Assembly (NCBI RefSeq): GCF_013340285.1
Contig: NZ_BLVO01000016.1
Coordinates: forward strand, 237,021-301,020
Length of the DNA: 64,000 nucleotides
Reading direction: 5' to 3'
Source: Desulfovibrio subterraneus
Lineage (GTDB): Bacteria; Desulfobacterota; Desulfovibrionia; Desulfovibrionales; Desulfovibrionaceae
This document shows, in pieces, positions 35,172-43,382 of this stretch (the stretch's first letter is position 1; the number at the start of each line of letters is the position of its first letter). A program made the position numbers and the translations under genes. Under the pieces are notes generated by a model that searched no databases, was not told where the DNA came from, and saw only the letters and a program-made list of their open reading frames with translations.

Positions 35172-36233
35172 TTACTCTGTGTATACATAGTCCGCAGCCA
35201 GCAAAATATCTTCAGGAATGACTATGCCCAGTTCCTTTGCCCGCTTCAGATTGAACACCAGCGCATAGCGCTCTGCCTGCTCCAACGGGATGTTTCCGGG
35301 CTTTTCACCCTTGAGCAGCCGCCCGACAATTCTGCCGGCCTGCATGCCCATATGTTCAAAATCAACGCCCACACCGCCCATCACGCCCAGCTTTACGAAG
35401 GAATAGTTGATGGGAATGCTGGGCTTGCGGCAGATCTTCGAGGTCCACTTCAAAATTTCCGGCGCGGTATACGCCCTGCCAGAGGCATCCTTGAGCAGCA
35501 GAGCCATGGGATAGATGGTATCAATCTCGCTGTCGTTGCAGGCTGCCAGCATCTGGCGCTGATACTCCTCCCAGCTGTCCGTCACCATTTCCCGCACGGC
35601 AAAGTCATGCGGCTCGGCAGCCAGTTCCTCATGAAACTGCTCCATTCCGGCCTGCCCAGTGGTAGAATTATCCGCGATCACGAACACGGTATCCAGCGAC
35701 TGCAAAATCTTGCGCTGCACCCTGAGCGCCGTGAGCGAGTGCAGCTTCTCCAGCACGCCAGTGATGTTGTGTCCCGGCTGTTCACGGGATTCAAGCCACC
35801 GCTTGCCCGCAACACACGTTTCCGGACGCATGTTCAGACCGGAAAATACCACCGGCATCTGCGAATCAACAAATTCCAGCGCAACCATGCGAAAGGCGTT
35901 GTCATCCAGCGTTACCAGCACATCAGGACTGAACGCGCGAATGGCTTTTTTTGCCAGCTCGGCCTGCAGGCGCATAAGCTGCGGGGTATTGTTCACCCGC
36001 TTGGTGTCCATGGGAAAGGTCTGCACCGCAAGATTCACCCCTTCGGTGAATCCGCTTTCCGCCAGTCCGCGCAACACCCCCACATGCTGCGGCTCACCGC
36101 AGACATGTTCGAGTTCATAACTGTGAAGGATAAAAACCCTCGGGATTTCCTGCCCTCCGGCCTGAGAAGCCAGACTCAGGACAAAAATGCCGACGGACAC
36201 CACTTCAAACAGTTTCCGGATATGTGCGATCAT
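35172..36233 (-). CDS. ABC-type periplasmic binding protein, probable sensor partner of the hybrid kinase
   Basis: 353 residues from ATG 36233; an in-frame start at 36281 lacks a ribosome site. The hydrophobic N-terminus (VVSVGIFVLSLASQAGG) is a signal peptide. The body resembles the ABC_sub_bind (PF04392) family: VFILHSYELEH, SPDVLVTLDDNAFR, PVVFSGLN and GVDFEHMGMQAGRIVGRLLKGE. No ABC permease or ATPase gene is near, while a membrane hybrid histidine kinase starts 21 bp downstream. By analogy with other orphan binding proteins, ligand sensing for the kinase is more likely than transport. That role is inference. Confidence 0.82.
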   Translation of the reverse strand: MIAHIRKLFEVVSVGIFVLSLASQAGGQEIPRVFILHSYELEHVCGEPQHVGVLRGLAESGFTEGVNLAVQTFPMDTKRVNNTPQLMRLQAELAKKAIRAFSPDVLVTLDDNAFRMVALEFVDSQMPVVFSGLNMRPETCVAGKRWLESREQPGHNITGVLEKLHSLTALRVQRKILQSLDTVFVIADNSTTGQAGMEQFHEELAAEPHDFAVREMVTDSWEEYQRQMLAACNDSEIDTIYPMALLLKDASGRAYTAPEILKWTSKICRKPSIPINYSFVKLGVMGGVGVDFEHMGMQAGRIVGRLLKGEKPGNIPLEQAERYALVFNLKRAKELGIVIPEDILLAADYVYTE

Positions 36234-36607
36234 AATTCCACCGGATTTTTGATGAACACCCCAATCCCCCCTTCCTGCCACTGCCCATAATTATCTACCG
36301 TGAGAGATAGCAAAGGTAAAGCATGACACATCAAAATCAGAAAGGAACATACGTTGCCAGTGCCTGCATCATACATAACAATATGTACCACTTGTTTTCC
36401 CAGGACCACTGGCGCAGCTCACTGCCTATCAGCTCAACAATTTTCAGGCTATCGTATATCGGCTATGCGGGCATTGATATGAAACCGGATATCCCCCGAA
36501 CCAGCAGAAGGTTGCCACCCGGGCCGATGCATGGCATCACACCCCGCAGGGAAGCTCCCCCGTCCGAATCCCCGGCCAGAGACGCACGCGACACACTGCA
36601 AAGAGAC

Positions 36608-36970
36608 ATGCCCGTGACCACCACCGTAACCGGAACCCACTGCCTGCTGGAACTTACCGGCTGTTCCGCTGACCTGCTGAACGATGAAGCCTTCATCCGG
36701 CAGGCCATAACGGACGCCGCAGCCGCCGCAGGCTCCACCCTGCTCTCCCTGACCAGTCACGCCTTTGCACCGCAGGGCGTAACAGCCCTCGGCCTGCTGG
36801 GTGAATCGCACATATCCATCCACACATGGCCGGAAGCCGGATACGCCGCCGCAGACATCTTCACCTGCGGCAGCACCTGCCAGCCCCGCGCTGCCTGCGA
36901 TCTGCTTGCGGAACGCCTGCGGGCGGGCAACGCCACCATACGTGAATTTGAACGGGGCAACGCACAATAA
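36608..36970 (+). CDS. speD: S-adenosylmethionine decarboxylase proenzyme
   Basis: 120 residues from ATG 36608, the usual size of the short class-1B (SpeH) enzyme. GTHCLLELTGC, the self-cleavage and active region GESHISIHTWPEAGYAAADIFTCG, and a C-terminal tail are conserved. The Ser in ESHIS is the expected pyruvoyl precursor. It makes decarboxylated AdoMet for spermidine synthesis. The frame is open back to ATG 36323, which has an AAAGG ribosome site, so a 95-residue extension is possible though not family-like. No spermidine synthase gene is adjacent. A terminator follows. Confidence 0.88.
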   Translation: MPVTTTVTGTHCLLELTGCSADLLNDEAFIRQAITDAAAAAGSTLLSLTSHAFAPQGVTALGLLGESHISIHTWPEAGYAAADIFTCGSTCQPRAACDLLAERLRAGNATIREFERGNAQ

Positions 36971-37007
36971 AAGCGCGCCACTGACCTTGTCGTCAGAAGC
37001 GCGCTTT
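36970..37007. terminator. Bidirectional terminator between speD and the MucR-like gene
   Basis: AAAGCGCGC (36970-36978) pairs with GCGCGCTTT (36999-37007), followed on the plus strand by CTCTTTTTC. It lies between convergent stop codons. Confidence 0.75.
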
Positions 37008-37028
37008 CTCTTTTTCTGTCAGGAACGC

Positions 37029-37319
37029 CTACTTCAGCATTGAGCTGTAGTAGACCTTTTCCGTCACGTCGGACCATTCCTTCCACTGCGCCATAAAGGC
37101 CTTGCCGCACTCGAGACAGGTAATGGACTTTTCCTTTATCACCTTGGTCGGGTCCTGTTCCGTCTCAGGCGCTACCGTTTCTGCCTCCGCACCTTCGGCA
37201 ATCTGCTTGATGGAAAGAGCAATGCTCCGCATCATGGAGCTGATCTCTTCTTCCGTCATGGTACGCACCGATGCCTGAGCCTTGATGATCTCCAGCGCTT
37301 GTTTCAGATACTCATCCAT
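37029..37319 (-). CDS. MucR/Ros-family-like protein with altered C-terminus
   Basis: 96 residues. AAGGAG 6 nt upstream fixes the ATG at 37319. The N-terminal part (MDEYLKQALEIIKAQASVRT, MTEEEISSMMRSIA) and the segment VIKEKSITCLECGKAF match the MucR zinc-finger regulator family. In that family the Cys pair is followed by a segment with His ligands ending in an HGLTPEEYR-like helix. Here CGKAF continues as MAQWKEWSDVTEKVYY and stops, with no His at all. The other frames do not restore the missing piece. It may be a divergent or truncated regulator with changed DNA binding. Confidence 0.7.
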   Translation of the reverse strand: MDEYLKQALEIIKAQASVRTMTEEEISSMMRSIALSIKQIAEGAEAETVAPETEQDPTKVIKEKSITCLECGKAFMAQWKEWSDVTEKVYYSSMLK

Positions 37320-37632
37320 ACGGTACTCCTTCGGGCCTTGTGCGTACTTTCCGGCATTGTGTCCGGCAGTGCCGCACTCCCCCCCTGTAGTTTCAGCGTG
37401 TATGTGATGGTCCCCCATGAGGATACAAATCACTCACCACAGACTATTTAAGCATCACCCAAGACCGTTGCCATTATTTTATACAATAAAACAAGCCTAC
37501 AATCGTATTTTCTACCTCCCGCACAACAGGGGCCGCCCTCTGCGGCATTCTCCCTGCAACAAGAAACGGCGCAGACATCAATATCTGCGCCGTTGTTCTG
37601 CTGTGCGGGACCATTATTTCCACAATACCCGC
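37320..37632. other. Intergenic region between the MucR-like and VOC genes
   Basis: 313 bp. It holds the leader of the MucR-like gene and, at 37565-37594, the terminator of the upstream VOC gene. AT-rich around 37430-37520; probably the MucR-like promoter lies there, but no clear hexamers are seen. Confidence 0.45.
37565..37594 (-). terminator. Terminator of the VOC-family gene
   Basis: Perfect 11-bp arms AACGGCGCAGA (37565-37575) and TCTGCGCCGTT (37584-37594). On the minus strand it runs into TTTCTTG. It lies about 40 bp after the VOC stop. Confidence 0.7.
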
Positions 37633-38223
37633 TTAGTCCCACCGGTTGCGTTTGCGGTGCAAAAAATCATGTCCCTCACCCGGATAGACCATGCGGTCCT
37701 CTGCCGGAGTGGGTGTTCCTTCCGGCCATACTCCGGCAACAGGCTCAGGCCCCTGCAGTGCCGCGGCGCACGGCGCGCTGTCCGTCATACGCGGATGCTC
37801 GCGCACATCCACCCCCGGCACCATGCAGCTGAATTCCAAAGCTATACCGTTGGGGTCGAAGGTATACACCGAGTGGATGAAGCCGTGATCCACCGGTTCG
37901 GAAACCCATATGCCCGCCCCTTCCAGCCTGTCGCGTATCTCCCACAAGGCCTCGGAATCAGCCACCCCCACTGCCACATGGTCAAAGGCGTATCTGCCCC
38001 GCACGGGGACCCCGTGGTCTTTTTCCACAAGCGGTTCCACGCCTTCCCACTCGAAAAAGGCAATCATGTCCGTTGCCGATATCTCGAAGAAATACTGACG
38101 GTAGCCCTCATGCCCCAGTCCCGCCACAAGCCGCATTCCCAACAGATCGCGCCAGAAGCGCACGGTGGCATCCATGTCGCCCGTGGCCATGGCCAGATGA
38201 TTAACGCCGGTATATCGTGTCAT
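37633..38223 (-). CDS. VOC-superfamily (glyoxalase/dioxygenase-fold) protein
   Basis: 196 residues from ATG 38223; a start at 38283 is in frame but adds a non-family stretch. The VOC fold is indicated by VNHLAMATGDMDATVRFWRD, YRQYFFEIS, FDHVAVGVAD and VYTFDPNGIALEFS. Candidate metal ligands are His in VNHLAM, Glu in FFEIS, His in FDHVAV and Glu in LEFS, giving a usual four-ligand set. The 50-residue tail after LEFS is longer than in lactoylglutathione lyase and ends GHDFLHRKRNRWD. Substrate unknown. The ribosome site is weak. Confidence 0.78.
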   Translation of the reverse strand: MTRYTGVNHLAMATGDMDATVRFWRDLLGMRLVAGLGHEGYRQYFFEISATDMIAFFEWEGVEPLVEKDHGVPVRGRYAFDHVAVGVADSEALWEIRDRLEGAGIWVSEPVDHGFIHSVYTFDPNGIALEFSCMVPGVDVREHPRMTDSAPCAAALQGPEPVAGVWPEGTPTPAEDRMVYPGEGHDFLHRKRNRWD

Positions 38224-38295
38224 GCTGATTTCAAAATGAGGTTGAGATCGTGCTTGAATGCTGCAGCAAGCCCGCAGCGTCATCTTTTGGAGCGC

Positions 38296-38901
38296 CTACT
38301 GCAGCGCTTCCAGTTCCTTCATGATGCTGCCCAGTTCAGGGCGAAGATTTATGTCGGATACCGAGACGTACCGGATGATACCCTGCTTGTCGACAATGAT
38401 GATGCCCCGCTCGCTCACACCTTCCGTCCGGAGAAGCCCGTAGGCTGATGCCACTGCGCCGTGCGGCCAAAAATCTGATAGTACGGGAAACCACAGGCCG
38501 CCTGCGTCCATCTGGTGCGTCCACGCATACAGCGAGGGCAGATTATCCGTGGTTATGCCAAGCAGAACCGCATCGTGCGCCTCGAACAGCTCGCGTGCAA
38601 TGTTATACCCCGGCCACTGGTCGGAACAAACGGGCGTGAAGGCCGCAGGCACAAAACTGATGACCACGTTCTTCTTTCCGCGAAACTCCGACAGAGAAAC
38701 CTTGCCCCCACTGAGCGAAGGCAGACTGAAGTCAGGCGCAGCCTGCCCCACGGCCACCTTGAGCACGCTGTCCACGGGTTTCAGACGCCCGGGGTCAAAC
38801 AGCTGCGCAGGGTCCACTACCGCCCATGCGGAACCGGCCGAACACAGCATCAGAGCCGCCAGAAGCAGGACCAGCCTGCAATATGAATGATGACGGAGCA
38901 T
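38296..38901 (-). CDS. Exported peroxiredoxin, probably 1-Cys type
   Basis: 201 residues from ATG 38901 (AGGAGG 5 nt upstream). A signal peptide (RLVLLLAALMLCSAGSAWA) sends it to the periplasm. The AhpC/TSA domain has GQAAPDFSLPSLSGGKVS and the peroxidatic Cys in FVPAAFTPVCSDQWPG. No second Cys remains in the mature protein, so an external thiol partner must reduce it. The gene starts 9 bp after a TlpA-like thioredoxin gene, the obvious candidate partner. A role in periplasmic peroxide defence is likely in an oxygen-sensitive anaerobe. Confidence 0.88.
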   Translation of the reverse strand: MLRHHSYCRLVLLLAALMLCSAGSAWAVVDPAQLFDPGRLKPVDSVLKVAVGQAAPDFSLPSLSGGKVSLSEFRGKKNVVISFVPAAFTPVCSDQWPGYNIARELFEAHDAVLLGITTDNLPSLYAWTHQMDAGGLWFPVLSDFWPHGAVASAYGLLRTEGVSERGIIIVDKQGIIRYVSVSDINLRPELGSIMKELEALQ

Positions 38902-38910
38902 GGGCACCTC

Positions 38911-39474
38911 CTATTTAAGGCCCGCGGCCTGCTTCTGCTTCGTAAAGAACGCCGCGGGTGATTTCATGCGCCCTGTTTCCGAATACAGGGTTTCCAGCTG
39001 GCCGCCCTTGAGGTTCACCAGATAGAAATGCGGTGTTGCGGGTTGCCCCAGCTGCGTGTGCAGGGCAAGTTCCGTATCCTCGAACAGCGGCAGGGAAATA
39101 CCATACTTCTTTCTGAAGAACTGCACCTCGAACCGCGAATTGCCCGCGCCTATGCCGATGAGCTTCATGGCGCCCGCATGGGGTGATGCGTTCATCAGCT
39201 CATAAAGTTCGTTCACGGCAGGCGCTTCCGCCTGGCAATGCGGGCAGTACATGCTGAATACCTCTATGAGCACGTAGTCTGCTTTCACGTCCTTGAGCGT
39301 CCAGGGGCCTTCCCCCGTGAGCCCCAGATAGTCCTTCTGCACAGCAGTCAGATCGCCCGAAAGCACGACATCGGGAAACGCTTCACCGGCTTTCAAGGGC
39401 TCGGCATGCAGTGTGCCCGCCAGCAGCGGTACCAGCAGAACAGCCAAAATGAGCAGCAAATTCGGACGCTTCAT
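38911..39474 (-). CDS. Exported TlpA-like thioredoxin-fold protein
   Basis: 187 residues. Signal peptide PNLLLILAVLLVPLLAGTLH. A thioredoxin-fold domain carries the CxxC in EVFSMYCPHCQAEAP, and the cis-Pro region appears at GQPATPHFYLV. CPHC is the DsbA-type dipeptide, but the domain layout with an N-terminal strand PFPDVVLSGD-like resembles TlpA/ResA. AAGGAG precedes the ATG by 8 nt. It is followed after 9 bp by the peroxiredoxin gene. Reduction of that peroxiredoxin is the simplest role. No DsbD/CcdA supplier is in the window. Confidence 0.83.
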   Translation of the reverse strand: MKRPNLLLILAVLLVPLLAGTLHAEPLKAGEAFPDVVLSGDLTAVQKDYLGLTGEGPWTLKDVKADYVLIEVFSMYCPHCQAEAPAVNELYELMNASPHAGAMKLIGIGAGNSRFEVQFFRKKYGISLPLFEDTELALHTQLGQPATPHFYLVNLKGGQLETLYSETGRMKSPAAFFTKQKQAAGLK

Positions 39475-40418
39475 ATCCCACTCTCCTTATCAAAGGTCAG
39501 TCTTGCATTTATACTAGTACAGCGGTCTAGCCTTTGCTGTCCAGTTGCCATGACATGCTTCAGTTTCACCACCGGACAGGTGTGCCAATGCATAGAACTG
39601 CAACGCTGAATTCGTGAATATTATCAAATTACACAGCACGTTATAAAATATAACCTTTCTATCTTACTGCAAGATATGACTATAATATTTACTGCAACAC
39701 CGTAGACACGGTTATGCATATGTCGTATATTTCAACAAACGGTAATCGCCCGGGGTCGTCTTTGTACATCTTTTTTACGAAGGCTAGCAGGGAATTACGA
39801 TCTATCGTTGACATAGTACATTGGCAAATTGAGTTGCCCATCATCAATCCAGTGTGCGATCGGCCCTTTGTTACGGATACACCCGACAGGGCACAGCCGG
39901 TCACCGGCAGGCACAAAACGCGGCAGAGGCGTGTTGCAAACATGATTAAGGAGGATACTTCTGGAAGAGATGTTCCCATATATCGGCAAAGTGAGTTGCC
40001 CATGAGCAGGGAAGATACTGACGTAAACCTGCATGTCGTGCGCGAATAGTCTCATTGCAATGTCCACCATCGGACTGAATGCATGAGAACGCCGGTCACC
40101 GGAACGCGCACGACTTCTTTTTTGCATACCCCCCTATTTTTGCCGCGCCAACTGCCCTCTTCTGCGGCAGTAAATACACACAGACCTTGCCAAATGAGCC
40201 GGAAGGCATTAGACCTACCTTTCGGGTAGGATTTGACCTGCGAGCGGAAGCTGCGTATTCAGGCAACGTCCTGCCCCGCAAAGGAATTCCCGTTGGTTTC
40301 TCTTTGCAGCCACTGGTTTCCGCCGCCCAGCTACATACCCCCATCAGGCATGACGGACGGCCCAATTCATGATCGACGGCAGTAACCGTCGCAAGCACGT
40401 GATTTCGGAGGAACCTCC
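39475..40418. other. Long region without a convincing gene upstream of the CoA-disulfide reductase
   Basis: About 940 bp. The first 220 bp are AT-rich and probably hold the promoter of the TlpA-like gene. Minus-strand frames between 39689 and 40055 encode two similar pieces, GQLTLPIYGN and GQLNLPMYYV, in different frames, and a tail FVKKMYKDDPGRLPFVEIYD. They look like a decayed or unrecognised small gene but lack good starts. A hairpin CCTACC (40214-40219) / GGTAGG (40225-40230) lies in the leader of the rightward gene. Confidence 0.4.
39823..40003. repeat. Two 19-bp direct repeats, each with internal dyad symmetry
   Basis: GGCAAATTGAGTTGCCCAT (39823-39841) recurs at 39985-40003 with one mismatch. 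Each copy contains GGCAA and TTGCC as an inverted pair around 6 nt. On the minus strand they encode the repeated GQL(T/N)LP(I/M)Y peptide, so they are either coding repeats of a lost gene or paired operators. Confidence 0.55.
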
Positions 40419-42128
40419 ATGTCCAAGCATGTTGTTGTCATCGGCGCGGTGGCACTGGGGCCCAAGGCCGCCTGCCGTTTCAAACGCCTCGAACCCGGCT
40501 CCAGGGTCACGCTCATAGATCAGGCTCCGCGCATTTCCTACGGCGGCTGCGGCATTCCCTATTTCGTTTCCGGTGAAGTGAACAGCGTCACCGATCTGCA
40601 GTCCACGCCCTACCACATAGTGCGCGACGCAGCCTTTTTCAAAACCAACAAGGACGTTGACGTTCTGACCAACACCCGCGCCACCAAGGTGAACCGTGCG
40701 GAAAAGACTGTTGAGATCGTCGACGTGCTCACCGGCAAGACCGACACCCTGCACTATGACAAGCTGGTGCTGGCCATGGGCTCCAAGGCCAACCTGCCCC
40801 CCTTTGAAGGCATCAACCTTTCCGGCATATCCGCGGCCACCAATCTTGATGAAGCCGAGATGCTTCGCAATGCCGTTGCCGCCGGTCAGGTGAACAGCGC
40901 CGTTATCGTGGGTGCGGGTTTCATCGGCCTTGAAATGGCCGTGGCCTTTGCCGACATGTGGGGCATTGAAACCACTGTTGTGGAACTGCAGGATCAGGTT
41001 CTGCCCAACTTCCTTTCCAAGTCCATGGCCACCATGGCCCAGCACGACCTTGAGGAAAAGGGCGTGACCGTTCTGCTCGGCGAGTCCGTGCAGCGCTTCG
41101 AAGGCGAAGACGGTGCCGTGGCCCGCGTGGTCACCAACAAGCGCACCATCGAAGCCGACCTCGTGGTGCTGGCAGCAGGCGTTTCCCCCAACACCGGCCT
41201 TGCCAAAGAAGCGGGCATTGAATGCGACCCGCGCGGTGCCATTATCGTTGACGAATACATGCGTACCAACGATCCCGATATTTACTCCGGCGGCGACTGC
41301 GTCACCATACCCAACCTCGTGACGGGCAAACGCGGCTACTACCCGCTCGGCTCCATGGCCAACCGTCAGGGCCGCGTTATCGGCACCAACCTTGCGGGCG
41401 GCAAGGACACTTTCCCCGGCGCAGTCGGCGGCTGGGTGGTAAAACTCTTTGATCAGTCTGCATGCGGCGCGGGCCTGACCATCGAAAACGCCGTGAAGGA
41501 AGGCTTTGACGCCATCAGCGTGCATGTGGAGCAGTTTGACCGCGCCCACTTCTTCCCCGAAAAGGCACTCATGTCCCTTGAACTGGTTGTGGACAAGCCC
41601 ACCCGCCGCGTGCTCGGCATTCAGGGCATGAGCGAACTGGGCGATGCGCTTACCGCACGCATAAACGCCGTGGTACCGCTGCTCAAGGCACACAGCACCA
41701 TTGAAGAGGTTTCTAACCTCGAAGTGGTCTACTCACCACCCTTCGCCTCTGCCATGGACATTGTGAACGCTCTTGGCAACGTAACCGAAAACGTGCTGGA
41801 AGGTCGCAATCACATGATGACCCCTGCCGAGTTCGCCAAAGCATGGGGCAACTGCGACACCGACGAAATGTGCTTCATCGATACCCGCCTTTCCGGCAAC
41901 GCCCAGCCTCTTGTGGAAAAATATCCCGGCCGCTGGCACAACATTCCCAACGAGGAAATCCGTGCCCGGATAAATGAAGTGCCTGCAGACAAACCTATAG
42001 TGGTTATCTGCAACACCGGCCTGCGCTCGTACGAAGCCATGCTGCTGCTCAACGAACTGGGTCGCGGCGATGTAAAATCCGCTGCCGGCGGCATGGTTGC
42101 CCAGAAAAAGATCGGCTCAGCCATTTAG
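40419..42128 (+). CDS. FAD-dependent CoA-disulfide/persulfide reductase with C-terminal rhodanese domain
   Basis: 569 residues. A two-dinucleotide-fold flavoprotein: FAD motif VVVIGAVALGPKAA at the N-terminus, active Cys in YGGCGIPYFVSG (about 44), NAD motif VIVGAGFIGLEMAV and the second FAD motif SGGDCV. Residues about 465-569 are a rhodanese domain with FIDTR and the sulfur-acceptor Cys in VICNTGLRSYEA. This CoADR-RHD architecture reduces CoA-disulfide, CoA-persulfide or polysulfide with NAD(P)H, so a role in sulfur handling is likely. The first glycine motif has Ala where Gly is usual (GAVALG). GGAGG lies 8 nt before the ATG. A terminator follows. Confidence 0.9.
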   Translation: MSKHVVVIGAVALGPKAACRFKRLEPGSRVTLIDQAPRISYGGCGIPYFVSGEVNSVTDLQSTPYHIVRDAAFFKTNKDVDVLTNTRATKVNRAEKTVEIVDVLTGKTDTLHYDKLVLAMGSKANLPPFEGINLSGISAATNLDEAEMLRNAVAAGQVNSAVIVGAGFIGLEMAVAFADMWGIETTVVELQDQVLPNFLSKSMATMAQHDLEEKGVTVLLGESVQRFEGEDGAVARVVTNKRTIEADLVVLAAGVSPNTGLAKEAGIECDPRGAIIVDEYMRTNDPDIYSGGDCVTIPNLVTGKRGYYPLGSMANRQGRVIGTNLAGGKDTFPGAVGGWVVKLFDQSACGAGLTIENAVKEGFDAISVHVEQFDRAHFFPEKALMSLELVVDKPTRRVLGIQGMSELGDALTARINAVVPLLKAHSTIEEVSNLEVVYSPPFASAMDIVNALGNVTENVLEGRNHMMTPAEFAKAWGNCDTDEMCFIDTRLSGNAQPLVEKYPGRWHNIPNEEIRARINEVPADKPIVVICNTGLRSYEAMLLLNELGRGDVKSAAGGMVAQKKIGSAI

Positions 42129-42511
42129 CTGCACCGCACCCCATTTAAATGCACAAAACCGCCCGAAAGGGCGGTTTTTCATTGGGACGCGAACCGCAAG
42201 CCGCTTTTCCTTTTTTAATCGCTTATACCGCAACTGTGCGCGTTGCGATTTTACCCGCTGCAAACCGCAATTTGCTGCGATACATCATTTTATTGAGATG
42301 CCACATTTATTACAGTGCATTTCGATCAGCGCCCCCTGTATTCCCCGACCAACGACATTGACGTTTGCTTTTTGCTTCCCCTATCATCACCTCTGGTGAG
42401 GGGGAAAACCTGATTCCCATTTTACCCCCGACCACATAAACACTCTCGAATACAAGAGCATCACCGCAGGCATTGTGCATGCAGATCCAGCATACCATCG
42501 GAGAACACACC
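42129..42511. other. Intergenic region upstream of the cupin gene
   Basis: After the terminator at 42155-42179 about 330 bp have no gene. Around 42376-42408 TTCCCC and GGGGAA flank an inner TCACC/GGTGA stem, a possible leader hairpin for the cupin gene. Confidence 0.45.
42155..42179 (+). terminator. Rho-independent terminator of the CoA-disulfide reductase gene
   Basis: AAAACCGCCC (42155-42164), GAAA loop, GGGCGGTTTT (42169-42178) and further T. It lies 27 bp after the stop codon. Confidence 0.9.
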
Positions 42512-42874
42512 ATGACCCAGCCGAACCACGAGACAATCATCAACACCCGGAACGTTCTTGTCAGGGTCATGCGCCTCGGGCCCCGCGAATCTTCTCCGCA
42601 GCATTTTCACACCGAGATCACCGACACCATGGTCGGGCTGAGCGGTCCCGTTGTTGTTACCGAACATGCGGTAGCCGCAATCACCAGCGGGGAACAGACC
42701 GGCACCCCGCAGCCAAAGGAAAAGGCGACCGAAGTCGCCGTTTCTCTCGCTCCCGGAGAGCGCCATTCCGTGCCCCCCCTCACCAGCCATTCGGTATCCA
42801 ATCCCGGTGACGAACCGGTGGAGTACCTGCTGATTCAGGGCGTGGGCAAATACGATTTCATTCTTACTGTGTAA
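42512..42874 (+). CDS. Small cupin-domain protein
   Basis: 120 residues from ATG 42512 (GGAG upstream); the frame is open to 42473. Single cupin fold: RLGPRESSPQHFHTEITDTM with the first-motif histidines and Glu, then LAPGERHSVPPLTSHSVSNPG with the second-motif His. This suits a metal-binding beta-barrel, but no catalytic function can be assigned. It overlaps by 11 bp the 3' end of the convergent gene at 42864-43241. Confidence 0.75.
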   Translation: MTQPNHETIINTRNVLVRVMRLGPRESSPQHFHTEITDTMVGLSGPVVVTEHAVAAITSGEQTGTPQPKEKATEVAVSLAPGERHSVPPLTSHSVSNPGDEPVEYLLIQGVGKYDFILTV

Positions 42875-43241
42875 TCTCGCCCTCTTCCCTGCCTTCAAGG
42901 AACTTGGCGCGCAGGCGGGATATTTCGTCAGAAAGTTCCTGACGGTCTTCGCTGCTCAGAGAAAGCACGTCCATGCGATGCACGTCGGGCTCCAGATACT
43001 GGATGGATACAAGGCCGCCCTCTTCCGCAAACACGGAAGCAAGCCCGCGCACGGCATAGGCTTCGCCAACCTTGATCCGCTCGAAAGTGGACTTGTCGCA
43101 CTGGGGGAAGAACAGGATGATGTCGTTCTCCTCATCTTCCGCGAACAGCACCTTGCCGTATACGTCCATTTCGTGGCCGCCGTCTTCCATGTGCTTTTCC
43201 ACGATAAAGACGTCTGAATTCACTTCTACTACCAGAGGCAT
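42864..43241 (-). CDS. Conserved-looking hypothetical protein
   Basis: 125 residues that I do not recognise. Acidic overall, with predicted beta-rich segments (MPLVVEVNSDVFIVEKH, VLFAEDEENDIILFFPQ) and a C-terminal coiled-coil-like helix (SSEDRQELSDEISRLRAKF). GGAGAGGG precedes the ATG. No membrane segment or signal. It overlaps the convergent cupin gene by 11 bp and stands 140 bp downstream of the DUF1992 gene on the same strand. Codon use resembles the neighbours, so it is probably a native gene. Confidence 0.65.
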   Translation of the reverse strand: MPLVVEVNSDVFIVEKHMEDGGHEMDVYGKVLFAEDEENDIILFFPQCDKSTFERIKVGEAYAVRGLASVFAEEGGLVSIQYLEPDVHRMDVLSLSSEDRQELSDEISRLRAKFLEGREEGEITQ

Positions 43242-43382
43242 GTGTTTCCCTCTCCGTATATTGGATTGCGCCCCGCATGGGCGCAGACAGAATCAATCAG
43301 TACCGGTACAGCCCGATGCTGCATGCCGGTCGGATTTGGTACACGGCTCCCGCCTTCATGACCAGCGGAAAACGCACACCGG

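Noticed and set aside
36323-36607. 95-residue N-terminal extension of SpeD from ATG 36323
   Set aside because: It has a good ribosome site, but the predicted extension is Arg/Pro-rich and unlike any SpeD; the family length fits the start at 36608. N-terminal mapping would settle it.
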